A DNA stretch of 64,000 nt from contig NZ_CP029488.1 in assembly GCF_003177035.1 (NCBI RefSeq), positions 496,001 to 560,000 on the forward strand, written 5' to 3'. The position numbers and the translations under genes are program-made. The notes under the pieces were generated by a model. It worked only from the letters and a program-made list of their open reading frames with translations. It was not told the origin of the DNA and made no database searches. This DNA comes from Salinisphaera sp. LB1. Its GTDB lineage: Bacteria; Pseudomonadota; Gammaproteobacteria; Nevskiales; Salinisphaeraceae. Positions 1 to 8,636 of this stretch are shown piece by piece (the first letter of the stretch is position 1; each line of letters opens with the position of its first letter).

Positions 1-100
1 TGGGTTCCGTTTCATGATCGATCTCCAGTTCTCAAGACAGGGCCGCGTTGAACGGCCGGATACGCAAACAGGGCATTCGAAACAGGTGGGACGTCGCGGA

Positions 101-967
101 TCAGCGGGCACCGCGGCCTTGCATACGGCGACCGAGCGCGGTCATGCGCTCAATCAGCTTGTGATCGGCCTCCATCCCCGAGGTGGCCCGGATCCGCTCG
201 GTCAGCTGGCCCTTGACCTGGGTGAATTCGGGATCGAGCTTGAGTGCCGGCTCACGCTCACGGCCCCAGGCCATGTCATGGATACCGTCGATCCGGCCGG
301 GATGCGGTGCCAGCACGACCACCCGGTCGCCGAGGTAGGCCGCTTCCTCGACGTCGTGGGTGACGAACATCACGGTGGTCGGCTCCACGGCGAAAAGCTG
401 CAGGATCAGGTCGTGCATGACCTCGCGGGTCTGGGCATCCAGCGCGCCGAACGGCTCGTCCATGAGCAGTACCCGCGGACGTGACAACAGCGCGCGGGCG
501 ATCGCCACGCGTTGCTGCATGCCGCCGGATAGTTGATTGGGATAATGATCGCGACGATCGTCCAGCCCCATCATCTCGATCAGCGCATAGGCACGATCCA
601 CCAGCCCCGAGAGCTCGCTCTCTGTTTCGATCGCCCGCATGTTGGCGCCGAGTTCGAGCGAGAACATCACGTTCTGCTTGACCGTCAGCCAGGGAAACAG
701 CGTGTAGTGTTGAAACACCATGCCGCGGTCGGCTCCAGGTTGGTCGACCACCCGATCGCCGAGCCGGATGACGCCGCCCTGGCTGTGCTCGAGCCCGGCG
801 ACCAGGCGCAGCAGGGTCGATTTGCCGCAGCCCGAGGCCCCGATCACGGTGACGAACTCGCCCGGCTCGACGCGCAGCGAAATATCGTCGAGCACGGTCT
901 GCATGCCGCCGTGGCCGTCGGGGTAGCGTTTCGCCACGGATTCGATGTGCAGGACTTGATCGCTCAT
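101..967 (-). CDS. NitT/TauT-type ABC transporter ATP-binding protein
   Basis: ATPase subunit that should power uptake of a small anionic or sulfonate/nitrate-like solute at the inner membrane. At 288 aa it has the full ABC ATPase set: Walker A GASGCGKST (about residues 43-51), Q-loop VFQHYTLFPW, signature LSGGMQQR (about 146) and Walker B VLLMDEP (about 166-172), followed by the D-loop ALDAQTRE and the switch histidine in FVTHDVEEA. It closely resembles the SsuB/TauB/NrtD group. It is the last gene of a minus-strand set running regulator, binding protein, permease, ATPase, with only about 28 nt between permease stop and ATPase start. The substrate cannot be read from the ATPase. Confidence 0.93.
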   Translation of the reverse strand: MSDQVLHIESVAKRYPDGHGGMQTVLDDISLRVEPGEFVTVIGASGCGKSTLLRLVAGLEHSQGGVIRLGDRVVDQPGADRGMVFQHYTLFPWLTVKQNVMFSLELGANMRAIETESELSGLVDRAYALIEMMGLDDRRDHYPNQLSGGMQQRVAIARALLSRPRVLLMDEPFGALDAQTREVMHDLILQLFAVEPTTVMFVTHDVEEAAYLGDRVVVLAPHPGRIDGIHDMAWGREREPALKLDPEFTQVKGQLTERIRATSGMEADHKLIERMTALGRRMQGRGAR

Positions 968-995
968 CTCGGATTCCTTCGGATCTTGGGCGCGT

Positions 996-1883
996 TCAGT
1001 GCAGCCAGGGGAACAGCCGCCGGTGCAGCTGACGGAAGAACAGGTCGAACAGCAGGCCGATCACGCCGATAATCAGAATCCCGGCGAAGATGGTGGCGGT
1101 ATTCATGAACCGCTGGGCCTGCAGGATCGCGTAACCGAGCCCCTTGTTCGCGGCCACCATTTCGGCCACCACCAGATAGGTCCAGGCCCAGCCCATATTC
1201 ACGCGCAGGATGTTGATCAACGGCGGCAGGCTGCCGCGCCAGATCACCAGCCGCAGCGCTTCGCCCCGGGTCGCACCCAGAGTGTAGGACGCTTCCAGCC
1301 AACTGCCGGGCACCTGCCGGACCACATCGGCCACCATGACGATGATCTGGAAGAACACGCCGATAAAGATGATCGCGATCTTCGAGCCTTCACCGATGCC
1401 GACCCAGAGAATCATCAGCGGGATGAACGCGGCCGCCGGCATGTAGCGCACGAAATCGTTGATCGGCTGGAAGAAGCCTTCCACGGCCTTGAACGACCCG
1501 ATGAACACGCCGAGTGGCACGCCCAGACAGGCGGCCAGTACGAAACCGCTCGTTACCCGAAGGATGCTGGCCCAGGTGTCCTGCGCGAGCGAACCGTGCG
1601 CCCAGGCCCAGGCCTGCTCGACCACGTCTGCCGGCGTCGGCAGGAACAGGTTGTCGATCACGCCGCTGCGCGATAGCAGCTCCCAGCCCAGCAGCGGCAG
1701 CACGAAACCCAGTATCGACAACGTGACATACCACTGGCGCGGAATCGATTGCTGCAGCCGCAGCCGCGGGCGACGACGAACCGCCGGTCGCGCCGTGGCC
1801 GATGTCACGGCGCGATCGCGTGCGCGAGGTTTATCAGTGCCGGCATGCGCGGCCGACCCTTGTGCAACCGCCTGGCTCTTCAT
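996..1883 (-). CDS. NitT/TauT-type ABC transporter permease
   Basis: Inner-membrane permease of the same importer, 295 aa. A basic Arg-rich N-terminal tail of about 50 residues is followed by the membrane domain: first segment YVTLSILGFVLPLLGWELL, a periplasmic part with WAWAHGSLAQDTW, and the BPD_transp_1 core. The ATPase-coupling (EAA-type) loop is visible as EASYTLGATRGEALRLVIW. The architecture and the GSLPPLINILRVNMGWAWTYLVVAEM stretch (split here only for reading) are typical of SsuC/TauC/NrtB permeases. It starts 5 nt downstream of the binding-protein stop, so the two are surely co-transcribed. The long basic N-terminus could mean that a later start is used, but no better in-frame start with a ribosome site stands out. 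Confidence 0.9.
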   Translation of the reverse strand: MKSQAVAQGSAAHAGTDKPRARDRAVTSATARPAVRRRPRLRLQQSIPRQWYVTLSILGFVLPLLGWELLSRSGVIDNLFLPTPADVVEQAWAWAHGSLAQDTWASILRVTSGFVLAACLGVPLGVFIGSFKAVEGFFQPINDFVRYMPAAAFIPLMILWVGIGEGSKIAIIFIGVFFQIIVMVADVVRQVPGSWLEASYTLGATRGEALRLVIWRGSLPPLINILRVNMGWAWTYLVVAEMVAANKGLGYAILQAQRFMNTATIFAGILIIGVIGLLFDLFFRQLHRRLFPWLH

Positions 1884-1888
1884 GGCCT

Positions 1889-2884
1889 TCAGTCCTGCGC
1901 AGCCATGGCCTGATTGACCACGCTCGCGTCGATGAATGAGGCCGGATCAGGCTGTTTGGACAGCTTGCCGGACTTCATCAGGAAGGAAGCCGTATCCCGG
2001 GTGCTGGTATACAGCGACTCCGGGGCATCGCTTTTGTTCATTGCCTTCTGATTGAGTTTTTCGCCGAAAAACCGAGTGCCCTTGAGCGACAACTCGTATT
2101 CCTTGGGCTTCAGGTCGACATGCGGCGCCATGATCGCGGCAGCCTCTTGCGGATGGGCATTGATGAACCGGACCACCGCAAACCAGGCCTTGGCGATGGC
2201 CTTGTACTGCTCGGGATTGGCCTTGAGGGACTTTTGCTGCGCCACCAGCAGGTCCGGAATCAGCCCCGGCGCCGACGCACTGGTAAACAACGCATGGCCT
2301 TTGCCGTGCTGCTGAATACGGTTGATCCAGGGGTTCCACACACCGGCTGCCGCGACCCGCCCGGCCATCAACGCCGAGGCCGCACTGCCGGTGGTCATGC
2401 TCACGATATTGCTGTCGTCGATGTTGAGCCCGTGTCGCTTGAACGCGGTGTAGGCCAGATAGTTTTCGATCGAATAACGCTCGAAGGCAACGGTCTTGCC
2501 CTTGAGTTGCTTGAGGCTCTGGATGCCGGGCTTGGCCATGAATGCATCGTTGCCGGCCGAGTTATCGGTCACCAGTACGACCTTGAGCGGGACGCCCTTC
2601 TCGATCGGGGCGAGCGTATCGATCAGGGCCTGACTGTTGGCATCCAGCTTGTCGGCGGCCAGCGCCTGGACCGAATCGATATACGACGGAAACCAGACCA
2701 GCTTCACGTTGGCGCCGTACTTCTTGAAATAGCCTTTTTGCTCGGCGACATACCAGGCCACCCAGCCCGGCCAGTCGCTGATGCCGATGGTGATCGGCCC
2801 CTTGGCCATTGCTGGCGCGGCGACCTGAATGCCGATGCCGAGGGTCAGAACGATCAGCATGTATCTGAAGAGTTTTCTCATCAT
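1889..2884 (-). CDS. ABC transporter substrate-binding protein (NitT/TauT family)
   Basis: Periplasmic solute-binding protein of the importer, 331 aa from the chosen start. The frame is open a further 70 codons upstream, but the ATG at 2884 (or the adjacent ATG at 2881) follows AGGAG and opens directly into a signal peptide (MMRKLFRYMLIVLTLGIGIQ, then a cleavage region around APAMAKG). The mature part has the SBP type 2 features of this family: IGISDWPGWVAWYVAE near the N-terminus, LKGKTVAFERYS, and VWNPWINRI. The same family binds taurine, aliphatic sulfonates, nitrate, cyanate or pyrimidine precursors, and nothing in the sequence decides among them. It sits directly downstream of a GntR regulator on the same strand. 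Confidence 0.88.
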   Translation of the reverse strand: MMRKLFRYMLIVLTLGIGIQVAAPAMAKGPITIGISDWPGWVAWYVAEQKGYFKKYGANVKLVWFPSYIDSVQALAADKLDANSQALIDTLAPIEKGVPLKVVLVTDNSAGNDAFMAKPGIQSLKQLKGKTVAFERYSIENYLAYTAFKRHGLNIDDSNIVSMTTGSAASALMAGRVAAAGVWNPWINRIQQHGKGHALFTSASAPGLIPDLLVAQQKSLKANPEQYKAIAKAWFAVVRFINAHPQEAAAIMAPHVDLKPKEYELSLKGTRFFGEKLNQKAMNKSDAPESLYTSTRDTASFLMKSGKLSKQPDPASFIDASVVNQAMAAQD

Positions 2885-2960
2885 GCGCTCCTGAGGAAGA
2901 AGAGATTCTTGCCCGCTTCGAAAAAAGAGATGGACCGCCGCTCGCCGGATCGGCGCGTGC

Positions 2961-3680
2961 TCAATCGGGGCACGGTGATTCTCCGGACCGGGAACGGGCG
3001 GCAACGTAGTCGCTCGACACGTGGGCAACCGCCAGCACGTGCTGGCGCACGGCCTCGGCGGCGCGCTCGGCATGCCCCGCGGAGATCGCCGCAACGATCT
3101 CGCTGTGCTCGGCGAAGGAATGTTCAGGACGGCGTGCGACCCGGAACTGGGTGTGACGAAAAGGCGCCAGTCGGGCGCGGGTCGACAGCGTCAACTCGAT
3201 CAAATAATCGCTTTTCGAGCCCTGATAGATGAACGAGTGGAATTCGTCGTTGAAGGCAGCGTATTCATTCGAGCGCGTGGATATCCGCAAATCGCGCGAG
3301 CCTTCATGCATCGCACTCAACTGATGGCGTTCGGCGAGCGTCATGCGCTGCGCACTCAGCCGTGCACAACACGCTTCCAGCTCCGCCATCGCTTCGAACA
3401 TGGCGAGCAGGCCGCTCTGCGATATCTGTGCGGTGATCACACCGCGGTGGGGCCGGCTTTCAGCCAACCCCATGGCACAGAGCTGACTCAGCGCTTCCCG
3501 AACCGGCGTTCGCGACACCGAGAAACGTCGCGCGATGTGCTGGGCCGGCAGCCGGCTGCCCGGCGGCCATTGGCCGGACACGATTTCTTCCGACAACACC
3601 GCCACCATGTCGTCGACCGCCTGACCGGTCCGCAGGGACCGACGCGGCGACAGGTTTTCATCCGAATGCGATGACGACAT
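2961..3680 (-). CDS. GntR-family regulator with FCD ligand-binding domain
   Basis: DNA-binding regulator, 239 aa. The N-terminal winged helix (about residues 20-90) contains IVSGQWPPGSRLPAQHIARR and the recognition-helix segment FSVSRTPVREALSQL, typical of the FadR/VanR branch of GntR. The C-terminal half is an all-helical FCD domain with the usual metal-binding positions (NDEFHSFIY, then HSEIVAAI, then VRQHVLAVA). The gene lies 76 nt upstream of the ABC binding-protein gene on the same strand, so it probably controls that importer and may be its first cistron. Two copies of a GATTGCATGCAC motif upstream of its start are candidate operators. FCD effectors are usually carboxylic or amino acids, so the importer may carry such a compound (inference). 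Confidence 0.88.
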   Translation of the reverse strand: MSSSHSDENLSPRRSLRTGQAVDDMVAVLSEEIVSGQWPPGSRLPAQHIARRFSVSRTPVREALSQLCAMGLAESRPHRGVITAQISQSGLLAMFEAMAELEACCARLSAQRMTLAERHQLSAMHEGSRDLRISTRSNEYAAFNDEFHSFIYQGSKSDYLIELTLSTRARLAPFRHTQFRVARRPEHSFAEHSEIVAAISAGHAERAAEAVRQHVLAVAHVSSDYVAARSRSGESPCPD

Positions 3681-4122
3681 GGGGCAACAGGCACAAATTC
3701 AATCGTGCTGGATTGCATGCACACGGCGTGCCACACGGCTGAAGACGGTCACAGCGACGATAAAACCGCCAATCGTGCGGTCTTTGCGCCGAATTGGGGC
3801 GCCGTCAGATTGCATGCACTTTATCGAAGCGCAGCTCGCGCCCGCATGGCCGGCCTTCCGGATAAGCCGGCAGGGGCTGACGTTCGCAGAGCAAGCAACG
3901 GCTCCGCGGCCGGGACACAGGGCGCTGCTACTCGCCCCATTCAAGCCATGGAACGGGGTTCCGCAGCCGGGCACGACCCGCATCCGCCGCCGGCAGAATC
4001 AACCAGTCGCTCTTTGCCTCGATTCGTGGGGGATCGCGTGGCCGTCAAAACGCCGACAACGGCCGAATCATGCCGCGCCGGCGTTTTTGGCGGCCGGGTG
4101 TTGCGGTCGGCTACGCGCCCGG
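3681..4122. other. Non-coding stretch between the GntR gene and a conserved hypothetical gene
   Basis: About 440 nt separating the GntR gene start from the stop of the next minus-strand gene. Reading frames here are biased in composition and match no family I recognise, so I call no gene. The only structured signal is the pair of GATTGCATGCAC motifs described separately. The region should contain the regulator's promoter, but no convincing -35/-10 pair was found. Confidence 0.5.
3712..3820. promoter_or_regulatory. Twin GATTGCATGCAC motifs upstream of the GntR gene
   Basis: The 12-mer GATTGCATGCAC occurs at 3711-3722 and again, same orientation, at 3808-3819. Each copy contains the palindromic core TGCATGCA. 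FCD-type GntR regulators typically bind short palindromes with a central TGCA/TATA-like core, so these are plausible auto-operators. They lie 31 and 128 bp upstream of the start of the minus-strand regulator. The repeat is directly seen; the regulatory role is inferred. Confidence 0.4.
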
Positions 4123-4755
4123 TCAGAGACTGGCGAGGCGGCGCTCGAGCTCGGCCTGGTCGATCAATTCGATCAGACGATTGACATTGGCCCGATCCAT
4201 CGGCGCGCCGTCAACCAGGCTTCTCGGGGCCTCGCGAATCTCGGTAGCGGAAAACAGCGTGGCCTCGAAGCGGTGCTCGCCGGCAACGAAGCGGAATGCC
4301 GGATAGAACCGATGCCCCTCGGCGAACCGATAACGACGTTCGGCGATCTCGAAGGGAATGCCCCGCCCTTGCAGAAACAGGTCGAAGCTTTCCGAATGTT
4401 CGGCGAACACATGCAGCTGGATATCCGAATGGGCGTTCGCCAGCCCGGACAATACGTCACCCACCAGCCGCGGCTTGAAATCGGCCAGAAGTCGCATGGC
4501 CGACAACGCCGCGCGCCGCATATCGGCCAGTTCGGCGGGCTGATCCTCGGCGGAGAACAGGCGCTGATGCTCGGCCAGCGCGGCCTCGATCTCGCTGTTC
4601 TTGGGCAGAATCGACTGGCGAACGTCGATGCCCATCTGATGGGCCGCCTTGTGCTTGGCGACGCGGAAGTCGCGAATGCCCTGTTCGGCCATCAGACGGG
4701 CGGCCACCTGCGCCAACTGCTGACGCTGCGCTGCTTGTTTGCGGGCACTGGCCAT
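4123..4755 (-). CDS. Conserved hypothetical protein (nucleotidyltransferase-like annotation in relatives)
   Basis: Soluble protein of 210 aa with no signal peptide. The start at 4755 was chosen because GGAGG lies 5 nt upstream and because the N-terminal ARLMAEQGIRDFRVAKHKAA is the conserved opening of this family; the frame continues upstream through the ponA stop region without coding character. Other recognisable stretches are SEIEAALAEHQRLF, PRLVGDVLSGLANAHSDIQLHVF and a C-terminal PRSLVDGAPMDRANV. The GDVLSG...SDIQLHVF pattern recalls a degenerate nucleotidyltransferase core (G-S/G-x-x-x...D-I-x-L), and relatives in gammaproteobacteria are often given that name, but the activity is unproven. 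It follows ponA on the same strand with a 61-nt gap. Confidence 0.7.
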   Translation of the reverse strand: MASARKQAAQRQQLAQVAARLMAEQGIRDFRVAKHKAAHQMGIDVRQSILPKNSEIEAALAEHQRLFSAEDQPAELADMRRAALSAMRLLADFKPRLVGDVLSGLANAHSDIQLHVFAEHSESFDLFLQGRGIPFEIAERRYRFAEGHRFYPAFRFVAGEHRFEATLFSATEIREAPRSLVDGAPMDRANVNRLIELIDQAELERRLASL

Positions 4756-4816
4756 GATCGCCTCCAAATGAATCGACAAAGGCGGCGACATCGCTCGATA
4801 GGGTCGCCGCCTTCGA

Positions 4817-7204
4817 TCAGAACAGCTGCTGAACTTCGTTGCTCGAATCGTGCTTGCCCGAATGACGGGCCTCCTCAACCGTTGGTGCGTGGCCCTTGCG
4901 GAAGATCTCCGGAATGCCGCCGCCGTTGAGTGCGCGCTGGCCGGTCTGGGGATTGATCTGCACGGTTTCAATATCGTCGGGCTTGGGCGGGATCGCCTCG
5001 GGCTTGCCCGCCAGCACCGTGCCCATGAAATCGGTCCACATCGGCAGGGCCGCGTGCGCCCCGGTTTCGGCATGACCCATCGGCTTGAGCTTGTCGAAGC
5101 CGACCCAGGTCACGGTCACGAGATTGGCGTTGAAGCCCGAGAACCAGGCATCGATCTGCTTGTTGGTGGTGCCGGTCTTGCCGGAGAGGTCCTTGCGGCC
5201 GAGCTTGAGCGCGCCGCGACCGGTGCCGTGCCGGATCACGTCCCGCATCATGTCGCCGATGATATAGGCGTTGTCGGCCGGGATGACCCGCGGCGCCAGC
5301 CGCGATGCGTCATCGGCGCCGGCGGTCTGATCCAGCGCCGGGCAATGGTCGACACTATCGCAGGCGACCTTCGGCTTGGCCTGGAACACAACCTTGCCCT
5401 GCCCGTCGGTGATTTGGCTGATGTAGTGCGGCTTGACCCGGAAGCCCTCGTTGGCGAACACCGAGAAACCGCCGGCCATCTGCAGCGGCGAGAAGGTCGC
5501 ACTGCCGAGCGCGAGCGACAGGTTGTGCGGCATCTGATCGGCCGGCAGGCCGAACTTGCTGATGTAGTCGATGGCCGTACCCACGCCGATGCGGCGCAGC
5601 ACCCGGATCGAGACCAGGTTCAGCGAATGCACCAGGCCTTCGCGGAGCCGCGTGGGCCCGTGAATCGTCTTGGAGTAGTTGTTCGGGCGCCACGAGTCAT
5701 CGACCCCCGAGCCCTGATACACCACGGGCGCATCGTTGACGATTGTCGCCGCGGTGAAACCGTTGGCCAGGGCGGCGGAATACAGGAACGGCTTGAACGA
5801 CGAGCCCGGCTGGCGCCGCGCCTGCACGGCGCGATTGAATTTCGACAGCCCGAAGTCGAAGCCACCGACCAGCGCCTCGACGCCACCGGTGTGCGGGTTC
5901 ATCGCCACCAGGGCGCCCTGGACGTTGGGAATCTCGGCCAGCGTCCACTGCTTGTCCTTATCCTTCGAGCCGGTATACGCCAAGCGCACCACATCGCCTT
6001 TCTTGACCAGCGTACTCGCGGCCTTGTGCCCATGCAGCCACGGAATCTGGTCGGCACCGATGCTGATCTTGCCGTACTGATCGGTGATCAGGCGGATCCG
6101 CTGGCCGTCGGTGGACAGGACCACCGCCGGAATCAGCCCGCCGCGCGTGACCATGTTGTCGAGCGCATCCTGCAGCGCTTTCGGATCATCCACGGTGGAA
6201 GAATCCAGCGTCTTTTCCGGGCCGTGCCAGGCATGACGCGCATCGTAGGCCAGCAGATCCTTGCGCAAGGCGTGGTCGGCCGCCTGCTGGCGCTTGCTGC
6301 GGATGGTCGTGGTTACGCTGTAGCCGCCGGTGTAGGCCTTGTCGCCGTAGCGCGCCACCATGTCCTGGCGCACCATCTCGGCCACGTAGCGCGCCTCGTA
6401 GCGCATCGGGTTCTTCTCGCCGCTGCCTTCGCCAGCGGTGACCGGTGCATTCCGGGCCCGCTTCCAGGCCGCGTCATCGATGAAACCGAGGGCGTGCATA
6501 CGCCGCAAGACATAATCGCGGCGCTCCTTGGCGCGCTTGGGATTGGCAATCGGGTTGAACGCCGAGGGCGCTTTCGGCAGACCGGCCAGCATGGCCTGCT
6601 GCGACAGATTGAGCTTGTCCAGCGGCTTGTTGTAGTAAACCTGTGCCGCCGCGCCAATGCCGTAAGCGCGCTCACCGAGATAGATCTTGTTGAGATACAA
6701 CTCCATGATCTGCTTTTTGGTCAGCTTCGACTCAAGCCGCAACGCCAGAATCATCTCCTTGATCTTGCGGGTGTAGGTCTTGGCATCGGAAAGATACAGA
6801 TTGCGGGCGAGCTGCATGGTGATGGTCGAACCGCCCTGGGTCTTGCGGCCGGTCGTGATCAGATGGATCACCGCGCGCATCATGCCCTGATAGTCGATCC
6901 CCGGGTGTTGCCAGAATCGGTCGTCCTCGGCGGCAACGAAGGCATTCACCTGCTGCCTGGGGATCTGGTCGTAGGTCACCGGCTTGCGGCGCTCGGTGCC
7001 GTATTCGCCAATCAGTTTGTGATCGGCGGTATAGACCCGTAGCGGCTCGTTGAACTGGGCCTGGCCGATATCACCGGCATCGGGCAGCTGCGGGCCAAAA
7101 TACAGATAGACCCCGGCAACCAGGCAAACCGCCAGCGTAATCGCCGACAGCAGCCCGGCCAGCAGCACTATGACGACGCGGACGCCGCGTGATCTTTTCT
7201 TCAT
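4817..7204 (-). CDS. mrcA: Penicillin-binding protein 1A (bifunctional peptidoglycan synthase)
   Basis: Class A PBP that polymerises glycan strands and cross-links stem peptides; 795 aa, the usual size for PBP1A/PonA. A cytoplasmic basic stub (KKRSRGVR) and a membrane anchor (about 8-32) are followed by the GT51 glycosyltransferase with the catalytic-Glu motif EDDRFWQHPGID and GGSTITMQLARNLYLS. An OB-like insert follows, then the transpeptidase with SxxK in QPGSSFKPFLYS, SxN in HSLNLVS and KTG in LSGKTGTTNKQIDAW. It is divergent from pilM across a shared 352-nt region, the same arrangement as ponA-pilMNOPQ in Pseudomonas. Confidence 0.96.
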   Translation of the reverse strand: MKKRSRGVRVVIVLLAGLLSAITLAVCLVAGVYLYFGPQLPDAGDIGQAQFNEPLRVYTADHKLIGEYGTERRKPVTYDQIPRQQVNAFVAAEDDRFWQHPGIDYQGMMRAVIHLITTGRKTQGGSTITMQLARNLYLSDAKTYTRKIKEMILALRLESKLTKKQIMELYLNKIYLGERAYGIGAAAQVYYNKPLDKLNLSQQAMLAGLPKAPSAFNPIANPKRAKERRDYVLRRMHALGFIDDAAWKRARNAPVTAGEGSGEKNPMRYEARYVAEMVRQDMVARYGDKAYTGGYSVTTTIRSKRQQAADHALRKDLLAYDARHAWHGPEKTLDSSTVDDPKALQDALDNMVTRGGLIPAVVLSTDGQRIRLITDQYGKISIGADQIPWLHGHKAASTLVKKGDVVRLAYTGSKDKDKQWTLAEIPNVQGALVAMNPHTGGVEALVGGFDFGLSKFNRAVQARRQPGSSFKPFLYSAALANGFTAATIVNDAPVVYQGSGVDDSWRPNNYSKTIHGPTRLREGLVHSLNLVSIRVLRRIGVGTAIDYISKFGLPADQMPHNLSLALGSATFSPLQMAGGFSVFANEGFRVKPHYISQITDGQGKVVFQAKPKVACDSVDHCPALDQTAGADDASRLAPRVIPADNAYIIGDMMRDVIRHGTGRGALKLGRKDLSGKTGTTNKQIDAWFSGFNANLVTVTWVGFDKLKPMGHAETGAHAALPMWTDFMGTVLAGKPEAIPPKPDDIETVQINPQTGQRALNGGGIPEIFRKGHAPTVEEARHSGKHDSSNEVQQLF

Positions 7205-7556
7205 CGAGTCGCCAACCTACGGGCACTTCCAGCACATCGAACTGCGCATCATACCGACCGGACGCGACGGCTGTCGCACACGGCGACCGCCGAACCCGGC
7301 GGACCGGCGTCGGCCGCCGCGGCACTACGGCGCACGCTATACGCCGGGCATGGCTGACGCCACCCTGCGAGCCGGCGCCGCGCGCATTCCGTAAGAAATT
7401 TCGACACGCCATTTCGCGCCGTTCGTCGGTATTTTTCGGCGATTCAACGCTTTATCACATTTCCAACGTTGTCAGTCCGTGCCGGTCGGGTATAGTGACC
7501 GCGGGGGTAATCTCGGTACGCGACGCTAGGAACGCGGCCGGCACGGAAAGCGGCAC
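7205..7556. other. Divergent intergenic region ponA / pilM
   Basis: About 350 nt holding the promoters of the minus-strand PBP1A gene and the plus-strand pil operon. A good sigma-70-type pair for pilM is listed separately. Nothing else coding is apparent. Confidence 0.6.
7469..7496 (+). promoter_or_regulatory. Predicted sigma-70 promoter of the pilMNOPQ operon
   Basis: TTGTCA at 7469-7474 and TATAGT at 7491-7496 with a 16-nt spacer, each matching consensus at five of six positions. The expected start point is about 50-55 nt upstream of the pilM ATG. Prediction by eye only. Confidence 0.6.
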
Positions 7557-8636
7557 ATGGGGAGATTGACGAATTCGATACGGCGCCGCCGCGGGCTGAT
7601 GGGGGTCGATATCAGCGCCACGCGGGTCAAGCTGCTCGAGCTGGATCGCACCGGCGACGAGTTCCGGGTGCTGGCCTATGCCAGCGAGGCCGTGCCCGAA
7701 GGGGCGATCCGCAACTTCCAGATCCTCGACGCCGAAGCCGTCGCACGCGCGACCCTGCGTGCACTCGAGCGCAGCGGCAGCCGGACGCGCGATGCCGCGA
7801 TCGCGGTGTCCGGGCCGTCGGTGATCAGCAAGACCATTCTGATGCCGGCCAGCCTCGACGACGCCGAGATGGAACAACAGATCCATTTCGATGCGGAGCA
7901 CCATATCCCGCACCCCATCGAGGAGGTGAATCTGGATTTCCAGGTGCTCGAACCGGATCCGGATAACGCCCAGTTCAACCGTGTGCTGCTGGTCGCCTGC
8001 CGGCGCGACAACATCGAGATGCGCACTGCCGCGATCGAGATGGCCCACATGCGGGTGCAGCTCGTGGATGTCGAGGAATACGCACTGCAGAATGCCTGCA
8101 CGCTGCTGTTGAGCCGGATCGAGGGTGTGTCGGATGCCGACAGCGTGGCCGTGTTCGACATCGGGTCCGATACCACACGCCTGACGATCCAGCGCCAAGG
8201 TCGCAGCCTGTACGCGCGCGAAATCGGTTTTGGCGGGGCCGCGCTCGACGCCGCCCTGATGGAACGCTACGAAACACCGGACGTCGATGCCCTGCGAGCC
8301 CAGTTGCGTAGCGGCCGGATCAGCGCACCGGATATCGCCGAAAACGTGCGTGAATTCGCCGAACGGCTGGCGGTACACATCGACCGCACGCTGACCTTCT
8401 ACCAGTCCGCCTCCAGCGGGGGCGACGAGCCGATCGATCACGTGGTATTGGTTGGCGCGTCCACGCTCTACCCCGGCCTGCACGACGCGCTGGCCCAATT
8501 GTTGCCCTGGCCCGTGAGCCTGGGCAATCCGCTCGGCGGCATGCTGGCGAGCGCGGCGGCACGCCGCAATCACGTCGATAGCGACGCCCCGAGCCTGATG
8601 GTCGCCGCCGGCCTGGCTCTGCGAGGTGCTGTATGA
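7557..8636 (+). CDS. pilM: Type IV pilus assembly protein PilM
   Basis: Cytoplasmic actin/FtsA-like ATPase of the pilus alignment complex, 359 aa. The N-terminal nucleotide-binding strand appears as LMGVDISATRVKLLELD, and the second phosphate-binding segment as SVAVFDIGSDTTRLTI. The C-terminal region has VVLVGASTLYPGLHDAL. PilM recruits the N-terminal tail of PilN at the inner membrane. The next gene overlaps its stop by 4 nt (ATGA), indicating translational coupling. The start at 7557 gives the usual short basic lead before the first strand. Confidence 0.95.
   Translation: MGRLTNSIRRRRGLMGVDISATRVKLLELDRTGDEFRVLAYASEAVPEGAIRNFQILDAEAVARATLRALERSGSRTRDAAIAVSGPSVISKTILMPASLDDAEMEQQIHFDAEHHIPHPIEEVNLDFQVLEPDPDNAQFNRVLLVACRRDNIEMRTAAIEMAHMRVQLVDVEEYALQNACTLLLSRIEGVSDADSVAVFDIGSDTTRLTIQRQGRSLYAREIGFGGAALDAALMERYETPDVDALRAQLRSGRISAPDIAENVREFAERLAVHIDRTLTFYQSASSGGDEPIDHVVLVGASTLYPGLHDALAQLLPWPVSLGNPLGGMLASAAARRNHVDSDAPSLMVAAGLALRGAV

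Noticed and set aside
4850-7042. Long open frame antisense to the PBP1A gene
   Set aside because: Shadow of a clear conserved gene; no ribosome site or recognisable domain.
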